This document shows positions 8,648 to 14,460 of a stretch of DNA of 64,000 bases, one piece after another (position 1 is the stretch's first letter; the number at the start of each line of letters is the position of its first letter). This DNA is from an uncultured Dehalococcoidia bacterium. GTDB taxonomy: Bacteria; Chloroflexota; Dehalococcoidia; Lucifugimonadales; Lucifugimonadaceae. Under the pieces are notes generated by a model that was not told the DNA's origin, did no database searches, and saw nothing but the letters and a program-made list of their open reading frames with translations. The position numbers and the translations under genes were made by a program. The stretch lies in contig OX638325.1 in assembly GCA_951812795.1 (NCBI GenBank), forward strand, positions 806,001-870,000, given 5' to 3'.

Positions 8648-9892
8648 CTAGGAATCGATACCGGGGACCGGGAACGAACTGGCGAATTTCTTCACCCGTT
8701 GGGAGAGGTCGCTGTGTTGCGAAGAGTCATCTTCTACACGCAACGATTCGACGATGAACTCGGCTACCGTTTCCATGTCTCCAGTGTCCATGCCGCGAGA
8801 AGTGATTGACGGCACGCCGATGCGCACACCGCTTGTGACGCGCGGCGGGTTGGGATCGAATGGCACCATGTTTTTATTGGCGACGATGCCGACGCTGCGC
8901 AATTTGACCTCGGCTGCGGCTCCGGTGACATTCACGCCGCGCATGTCGACGAGCATGAGGTGATTGTCGGTACCACCTGAGACGATTCGCATTCCGCGGT
9001 TCGAGAGCGCATCAGCAAGCGCGGCCGCGTTGCTGACGATGTTGTTGGCATAGGTTTTGAAATCGTCCGACAGCGCTTCTTTGTAAGCAACTGCTTTGGC
9101 GGCGATGGCGTGGCCCATGGGTCCGCCCTGCATTCGTGGGAATACCGCCGAATCGTATTTCCGCGCCCAATCCTTGGTTGTAAGTGCCATTGCACCGCGG
9201 GGGCCGCGCAACGTTTTGTGGGTTGTGCTGGTAACGATGTCAGCATGTGGTACGGGTGACGGGTGGGCTCCTGTAGCGACGAGCCCGGCGATGTGCGCCA
9301 TGTCGGCGAGGTGGAGCGCGCCGATGCTATCAGCGATCTGACCGAAACGCTCGAAATCGATGGTTCGGGAGTAGGCGGAGTAGCCGGAAACGATGATTTT
9401 GGGTTTCAGTTCGTTGGCGATGCGCTCGACGGCGTCGTAGTCGATCATCTCCGATTCTTCGTCGAGGCCGTAGTGGACGAAGTCGTAGATGCGACCGGAG
9501 AAGTTGACCGGGGAGCCGTGAGTGAGGTGTCCGCCGTGATCGAGCGACATGCCCATCACTCGATCGCCGGGTTCCAGTGCGGCGAAGTATGCGGCCATGT
9601 TGGCTTGAGATCCGCTGTGAGGTTGGACGTTTGCGTGCTCTGCACCTTCGAAAAGTTGCTTGGCGCGTTCGATGGCGAGGGATTCCGCGGCGTCGACGTT
9701 CTCGGTACCGGCGTAGTAGCGGCGTCCGGGGTAACCCTCGGCGTATTTGTTGGTCAAGACCGATCCTGTGGCCTCGAGAACTGCTTTGCTGGCGTAGTTC
9801 TCGGATGCGATAAGGACGATTTCTTCGCGCAGACGGCGTTCTTCGGCGGCGATGATCTCGGCGATTCGTGGGTCTTTCGATTGCAGGTTCAA
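8648..9892 (-). CDS. glyA: Serine hydroxymethyltransferase
   Basis: 414 residues, normal for the family. The PLP-lysine motif is [47 protein letters not shown] and [13 protein letters not shown] are also present. It interconverts serine and glycine with transfer of a one-carbon unit to tetrahydrofolate, in the cytosol. It is the most upstream gene of the minus-strand run, divergent from the PIG-L gene across about 135 bp that should hold promoters for both. Confidence 0.97.
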   Translation of the reverse strand: MNLQSKDPRIAEIIAAEERRLREEIVLIASENYASKAVLEATGSVLTNKYAEGYPGRRYYAGTENVDAAESLAIERAKQLFEGAEHANVQPHSGSQANMAAYFAALEPGDRVMGMSLDHGGHLTHGSPVNFSGRIYDFVHYGLDEESEMIDYDAVERIANELKPKIIVSGYSAYSRTIDFERFGQIADSIGALHLADMAHIAGLVATGAHPSPVPHADIVTSTTHKTLRGPRGAMALTTKDWARKYDSAVFPRMQGGPMGHAIAAKAVAYKEALSDDFKTYANNIVSNAAALADALSNRGMRIVSGGTDNHLMLVDMRGVNVTGAAAEVKLRSVGIVANKNMVPFDPNPPRVTSGVRIGVPSITSRGMDTGDMETVAEFIVESLRVEDDSSQHSDLSQRVKKFASSFPVPGIDS

Positions 9893-10027
9893 TTGTTGGC
9901 TCGCAGGGTGTCACACATTCACTAAGTCGAGTCTATTCGTGCGGCGCGCGGTGGACATGCGCAGATATCATGAATCCGATGTGTGTCCGTTGGATGCGCA
10001 TTGCGAATAGAAGAACGGGAAGGTCCT

Positions 10028-10759
10028 GTGGCGCAATTGGAGCAGTTCGACGAGATACCGGAGCGCGCGATGGTGGTTTGCGCGCATCCTGACGACGCCG
10101 AGATTGGTGCCGGCGGCACGACGTCATTGTGGGCGGCGAATGGTTGCGAGATTTCGTACGTTGTTTGCACGACCGGTAGCAGCGGCAGCAACGATGAGGG
10201 GATGACTTCGGATCGGATCGTTGACATTCGTCGGCGGGAACAGGAGGAGGCGGCGGCTGTAATCGGGGTGTCGAATCTGGTGATGTTGCCGTATCCAGAT
10301 GGGATGTTGGAGGCCAATCGCGAATTTTTGGGTGACATCGTCAAGGCGATTCGGACTCATCGTCCGGATGTGATTTTCACTCACGATCCATTCCGTTTCG
10401 ACGGGTTCAACCACCGGGACCACCGAAACACTGGTATCACGGTTCAAGACGCGGTCTATCCCTATGCAAGGGATCATCTGCACTTTCCCGAGCAACTTAA
10501 AGACGGCCTCGAACCGTACATTGTGAGCGACGTTTGCTTCTGGCACGCGGACAAGCCGAATGTGGTCGTTGACATCACGACGTCGATCGACAATCGCATT
10601 GACGCGTTGAGCAAACATGCCAGTCAGGTTCCTGGTCTGACACGGCAGTCGGGTTCCGATCGTGGGATCCGGGATCGCGCTCGGTCGGTTGCGGAAGGTA
10701 TGCCGTTTGAGTATGGCGAAGCGTTCCGAAGGGTTTCTGCCCGGCGGCGACGGCGGTAG
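10028..10759 (+). CDS. PIG-L/LmbE family N-acetyl deacetylase
   Basis: About 243 residues from a GTG at 10028, chosen because GGGAAGG lies at good spacing upstream; an in-frame GTG at 9983 has no such site. The zinc motif AHPDDAEIGAGGT (Pro-Asp-Asp) is near residue 20, and a later metal His lies in FNHRDHRNTG. The family removes acetyl groups from GlcNAc-linked small molecules such as mycothiol or bacillithiol precursors. With an MshA-like GT4 gene 9 kb away, a thiol or glycoconjugate role is possible but not shown. Confidence 0.85.
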   Translation: MAQLEQFDEIPERAMVVCAHPDDAEIGAGGTTSLWAANGCEISYVVCTTGSSGSNDEGMTSDRIVDIRRREQEEAAAVIGVSNLVMLPYPDGMLEANREFLGDIVKAIRTHRPDVIFTHDPFRFDGFNHRDHRNTGITVQDAVYPYARDHLHFPEQLKDGLEPYIVSDVCFWHADKPNVVVDITTSIDNRIDALSKHASQVPGLTRQSGSDRGIRDRARSVAEGMPFEYGEAFRRVSARRRRR

Positions 10760-10761
10760 GT

Positions 10762-11328
10762 TCAAGCGATGCCGATGCCTCTAAGTAGGCGAAGGAAAAG
10801 TTCGGGAATTGGCTTGAGGAGTTCGAAGAGGAACCAAGCGATCAGTGCCGAGATTACTCCTATGACGGCGCCTCCAATGACGTCGGTTGGGTAGAAGGTT
10901 CCGACGTATACCCGGATCACGGAATAGATGGCGGCTCCGGCCATGAGTGTCCATCCGATGCGGCGGTCGACCAACCAGACCCCCATTGCGATGGCGAATA
11001 CTACCGCCATCGGGTTGGCCGGGAATGATGGGTCGGTCGATCGATAGAAGATCAGTTGGAGGGAGTCGCCCAGTTCATCGAATGGTCTTTGGCGGTCGTA
11101 TGCAGAGTCGATGATGTCGACGATGAGGTTGCTGATGCCAATGGCGGTCGCGGCTAAGAGTGTGCCGCGTTGGTAGCGTCGGCGTTCGGCTAGATTTCGG
11201 CCGACGAACCAGATGGCGAAAATGACCGCGGAGAATGCCAGGGGCATCAGGTAGTCGGAGGCGACGATTCTGGCGATGTGGTCGAACGTCGGCGAGGTGC
11301 CGACGAAGCCATTGATCCACATCATCAA
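10762..11328 (-). CDS. PAP2-superfamily-like membrane protein lacking catalytic histidines
   Basis: 188 residues with several membrane segments. The PAP2 signature positions are recognisable: DRQRPF for motif C1, SFPANPMAV for C2 (normally SFPSxHA) and RVYVGTFYPTDVIGG for C3 (normally RxxxxxHYPxDVxxG). Both catalytic histidines are replaced, the first by Pro or Met depending on alignment and the second by Phe. Active PAP2 enzymes dephosphorylate lipid phosphates at the outer membrane leaflet; this one is probably inactive or has another role. It is convergent with the PIG-L gene, with 2 bp between stops. Confidence 0.7.
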   Translation of the reverse strand: MMMWINGFVGTSPTFDHIARIVASDYLMPLAFSAVIFAIWFVGRNLAERRRYQRGTLLAATAIGISNLIVDIIDSAYDRQRPFDELGDSLQLIFYRSTDPSFPANPMAVVFAIAMGVWLVDRRIGWTLMAGAAIYSVIRVYVGTFYPTDVIGGAVIGVISALIAWFLFELLKPIPELFLRLLRGIGIA

Positions 11329-11344
11329 CTCTGTGTCGAAGGAG

Positions 11345-12223
11345 TTAATTTCGCCACATCCTCGCGATCAGTGACGGGACGCTCCAAAGGTGGGTGGTTG
11401 ACATGTGTTCGTTGGCGTCTGATTTGGCGGTGCGAATTAGGTTGCGCGACGATGATGCGAAGGTCGAGATTGCGTCGGTGTGTTTCAGGGCGTCGAGACC
11501 ATCGGTGGGGCCTCCCCCTAACCCCCTCCTGAAGGAGGGGGGATTGTTGTGGTCTCCCGCTGGCGCCCTCCTGGAGGAGGGGGGATTGTTGTGGTCTCCC
11601 CCTGGCTCCTTCCTGGAGGAGGGGGGATTGTTGTGGTCTCCCGCTGGCGCCTTCCTGGAGGAGGGGGGATTGTTGTGGCCTCCCCCTGGCGCCTTCCTGG
11701 AGGTGGGGGGATCGTTGTGACCTCCCCCTAGCCCCCTCCTGAAGGAGGGGGGATCGTGTTGATCGCCTTCTGATCCTCTACTCAAGGTTGGGGAATTCGA
11801 TATGCGAACGTTTAGGGTGCCTAGGATGGCGGCGAATGTGGTGGCTAGTACGGCGGCGAGTAAGAAGACTATTGCGTAGGCGGTGCCGGCCATGCCGCCG
11901 TGGATGTCGTTGATGTTTCGGGCGGCTGATACTTCGTTGATTGTGGCGGTGCCCCACTCGCGACCAGCTGAGGTGCCGTCGGCGACGGATCCGGCGGCCC
12001 ATGGGCCTTCAACCCAGAGCGGAGAAAGGATGTAGGTTGTGATGCCGACACCGATCAGTAGGATGCCGAGGGCGCGGGTCAGAAGTTGATTCGGCAATAG
12101 CCAGAGGCCGCGAATGCCGCTGATTGAGACGGCGATTTGGAGTGCGCCGAGGCTGACGAGGAACGCGAGGATTAGATAGTCGCGCACCATTAGTGACGCG
12201 GCGGTTTCGATTTGGTCGGTCAT
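11345..12223 (-). CDS. Membrane protein with 14-residue tandem repeats
   Basis: 292 residues, no family recognised. Membrane segments lie around residues 14-36 (YLILAFLVSLGALQIAVSI), 48-68 and 111-137 (MAGTAYAIVFLLAAVLATTF). Residues about 155-238 are six copies of a 14-residue unit of the type NPPSSRRAPAGDHN, encoded by an exact 42-bp DNA array (11511-11760) whose units are copies of a palindromic repeat found elsewhere in the window. A 50-residue tail follows. Because 42 is divisible by three, the frame survives copy-number change. The soluble part is probably disordered. Confidence 0.6.
   Translation of the reverse strand: MTDQIETAASLMVRDYLILAFLVSLGALQIAVSISGIRGLWLLPNQLLTRALGILLIGVGITTYILSPLWVEGPWAAGSVADGTSAGREWGTATINEVSAARNINDIHGGMAGTAYAIVFLLAAVLATTFAAILGTLNVRISNSPTLSRGSEGDQHDPPSFRRGLGGGHNDPPTSRKAPGGGHNNPPSSRKAPAGDHNNPPSSRKEPGGDHNNPPSSRRAPAGDHNNPPSFRRGLGGGPTDGLDALKHTDAISTFASSSRNLIRTAKSDANEHMSTTHLWSVPSLIARMWRN
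11511..11760. repeat. 42-bp tandem array of the CCTCCTGAAGGAGG palindromic repeat (six units)
   Basis: Six consecutive units start at 11511, 11553, 11595, 11637, 11679 and 11721; the first five are exactly 42 bp and the last is slightly shorter. Each has the palindrome CCCCTCCTGAAGGAGGGG or a variant (CTCCTGGAGGAG), then GGATTGTTGTGG or a variant. First and last units keep the dispersed form (TGAAGGAGG); inner units share TGGAGGAGG, as expected from internal duplication. The array lies wholly within a coding region. Confidence 0.95.
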
Positions 12224-12228
12224 AGGGC

Positions 12229-12262
12229 CCTCACCCTAACCCTCTCCCACGGGGAGAGGGGA
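12229..12262. repeat. Dispersed palindromic repeat before a start codon
   Basis: An inverted repeat of the type CTCTCCCACGGGGAGAGG, preceded by CCCTAACC, ends a few bases from the start codon of the gene at 11345-12223, on its upstream side. The 5' untranslated RNA of that gene would begin with this hairpin. The motif is a common intergenic palindrome in bacteria. Its position could mask the ribosome-binding site, but that is inference. Confidence 0.6.
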
Positions 12263-12332
12263 ATTGGAGTCGCTCTTCCAGAGGGAGGGTAAGATGGCTT
12301 CGTTCTCCGAGGGAAGGGGAAACGGGATTCGA

Positions 12333-13268
12333 TTATCCGCCGCCGGGGGTTACTCCGGTGCACCAGTCCATGTAGTCGGGGTTTTTTCCGGTTACACATT
12401 CGAAGTAAATGTCTTGCAATTGTTGGGTTAACGGTCCGGTGCTACCGTCGCCGATGTCTCGGTTGTCGATTCTGCCGACGGGAGTTAGGTGGGCGGCGGT
12501 TCCAGTTAGGAATACCTCGTCGGCGAGGTAGAGCTCGCTTCGGTTGATGCGACGTTGGACTATATCGATCCCGAGTTCTTTTTTGGCCAGCGTCATGACG
12601 GAGTCGCGGGTAATGCCGAGGAGAGCGTTGGCGGTTTCGAAGGGCGTGTGGATCTCGCCATTGTTGATCATGAAGAGGTTTTCGCCGCTACCTTCGGAGA
12701 CGGAGCCGTCGTGGTTGAGAAGGATGGCTTCGTCGAAACCGGCCATTACAGCTTCGGTTTTGGCGAGGATGGAGGTCGTGTAGAGGCCGGTGATTTTGAC
12801 GCCGGTGGGCATCATGGAGTCGTCAGGGCGTCGCCATGACGAGGTCTGGCATTTGATGGCTCCTTCGGCTTCGATGTAGGCGCCGAATGGGAGGATCATC
12901 AGGGTGAAATCGCTGGCGAGGGTGTGGAGTTTTAGGTTTGCGACCGCCTCTTCTGATTTGTAGGCCAAGGGGCGGATGTAGACGTCTTCGGCGAAACCGT
13001 TTCGCTCGAGCAGGTCAACGGTGATTTGGCAAAGATCATCGACGGAATATGGGATATCCATACGGAGGATTTTGCAACCGCGAATTAGGCGTTCATAGTG
13101 CTCGCGGAGGCGGAAGATGTAGACCTTGCCGTGTTCCTCATTCCAGTTTCCGCGAACACCTTCGAAGGCGGCGGTTCCGTAGTGGAGGGCGTGTGTGTCG
13201 ACCCGTACATTGGCTTCCTCCAGGGGGACTTGTTGTCCTTTGAAGAAGGCCCATGTTGTCGACGCCAT
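12333..13268 (-). CDS. ilvE: Branched-chain amino acid aminotransferase
   Basis: About 311 residues from the ATG at 13268 (MASTTWAFFKGQQVPLEEA); an in-frame ATG 17 codons upstream gives a non-homologous extension. Fold-type IV PLP motifs are present: LHYGTAAFEGVR, YIRPLAYKSEE, KITGLYTTSILAKTEA with the PLP-lysine, EAILLNHDGSVSEGSGENLF and FLTGTAAHLTPV. It transfers amino groups between glutamate and leucine, isoleucine or valine. Its upstream region leads into the gene-poor stretch. Confidence 0.95.
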   Translation of the reverse strand: MASTTWAFFKGQQVPLEEANVRVDTHALHYGTAAFEGVRGNWNEEHGKVYIFRLREHYERLIRGCKILRMDIPYSVDDLCQITVDLLERNGFAEDVYIRPLAYKSEEAVANLKLHTLASDFTLMILPFGAYIEAEGAIKCQTSSWRRPDDSMMPTGVKITGLYTTSILAKTEAVMAGFDEAILLNHDGSVSEGSGENLFMINNGEIHTPFETANALLGITRDSVMTLAKKELGIDIVQRRINRSELYLADEVFLTGTAAHLTPVGRIDNRDIGDGSTGPLTQQLQDIYFECVTGKNPDYMDWCTGVTPGGG

Positions 13269-14460
13269 CGCGGTATCTCCTGTGGATTTCAGCAGCGGTA
13301 TGCCCGTTGCCCGATGCAATTATATTAGGGCGCGTTGAATTGAACGAGTAGTGCCCTCTTTGTCCTTGAGGACATTTCCTCTTCATGTATGGGTTGAAGG
13401 TTATGTGTGTCGAGCGGTCTTCAGGTATTGAAGTTCTGCTCGGGTTAACATCGCCGCGCTGTGCGAGATATTGGACTGCTAGCTTCCCTCGTCCGGTCAC
13501 TGCCCACGTTGCCAGACCGTGGGCCCGGGTTACGGCCTGGAGTATGAGCTCGGCCGCTTCCCATCGGGTAGTTTTGCACATCCTCGTGCCGTAGCCGCGA
13601 CCCGTTGGCGACAAGGGTCCGACGTCTGCCGAATTCACGACCGCTTACCCGGCCCTTGGCGCGACATTCGTGGCCTCCACCTAGCCCCCTCCTGAAGGAG
13701 GGGGGATAGGTACTTCCCCTCCTCGAGGAGGGAGGACAGGTACTTCCCGGCCTCTCGGAGGGGGGATAGGTACTTCCCGGCCTCACGGAGGGGGGATTGG
13801 TATTTCCCTTCCTGAAGCAGGTGGGATTGGGAGGCGTCCCCTTGTCGTCCATGGAATGGACGACGGGGAGGGATGTCTTGCTGGCTCGTGTTGCCGAGGG
13901 TGCATTAGCCCTCGGCGACCGGGACTTGTTACATCGATCGCTTCGAACGGAACCGCTGAACGTTGCAACCGGCTCTAACTCGGTTGAGGGGCGTCGCCAG
14001 AGATGGCTTCCACGAACACGCGAATCCGGGTTACCTTCGCAGGACCCCGTGTACTCGCTTTTTGTGTGTTGCGCTTTCACGATCTAACGCTTACTCCCTG
14101 CCGTCCAACGGCTAGATTGGTGTCCGCACTCGTCAGCACGGCGATGTTTGTTGTTAACAGTTTTAATAATACTACGTTTGTTGTGTTTGTCAAGTGGTTG
14201 GGGTGGGAATTTTTTGGAATTGGGGCCGTTGGAGGCAGTTGAGTCGTCTACATGGATTGAGGGTATGGATGTGTTGGTTAGGTGGTCTGGGTGTCCCCGC
14301 GAGGGGGCGTCTTCATTTTGCTGGGGGTGGTCGCGGCGCTGGGCATCCCTTGCGCTTCGCGAGCGGTAGGGGTGGATTCTCGCCATGCAGAATTATGAAG
14401 TAACGTGTGTCTGCTAGTCTGGGCGATGGTGCCTAGACATCCGATAGAAATACTTAACTG
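13269..14460. other. Gene-poor 1.2-kb stretch with decayed repeats
   Basis: No frame here has a convincing start, ribosome site and protein pattern. It holds a degraded copy of the TTTGTCCTTCGGACATTTCC repeat (13351-13385), a 30-bp tandem array (13674-13830), and about 500 bp of G+C-balanced sequence (13390-13670 and 13850-14080) with many open but unconvincing frames. From 14150 to 14290 the sequence is T/G-rich and precedes the nuclease-methyltransferase gene. The middle part could be a decayed mobile element, but I recognise no transposase motif. Confidence 0.5.
13674..13830. repeat. 30-bp tandem array from the same palindromic repeat family
   Basis: The array begins at 13674 with the dispersed form (CCCCTCCTGAAGGAGGGG). 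Units of exactly 30 bp then start at 13711, 13741, 13771 and 13801, each opening TACTTCCC or TATTTCCC and closing GGGATAGG or GGGATTGG. The period differs from the 42-bp array at 11511, so the same seed repeat was amplified independently with two unit lengths. On the minus strand an open frame across it would encode a 10-residue repeat (YPPSERPGST type). Confidence 0.9.

Noticed and set aside
11511..11760. CRISPR-like array
   Set aside because: The 42-bp units are contiguous with no unique spacers between them and lie in frame in a protein gene; no cas genes are near.
13138..13638. A 166-codon frame overlapping the ilvE start
   Set aside because: Half of it lies antisense or out of frame in ilvE, and the rest runs through a decayed repeat; no protein pattern.
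13445..14080. A 211-codon minus-strand open frame across the 30-bp array
   Set aside because: It lacks a ribosome site and any family pattern, and its composition (Arg/Ser/Pro-rich) is what antisense or repeat DNA gives. The region is treated as non-coding.
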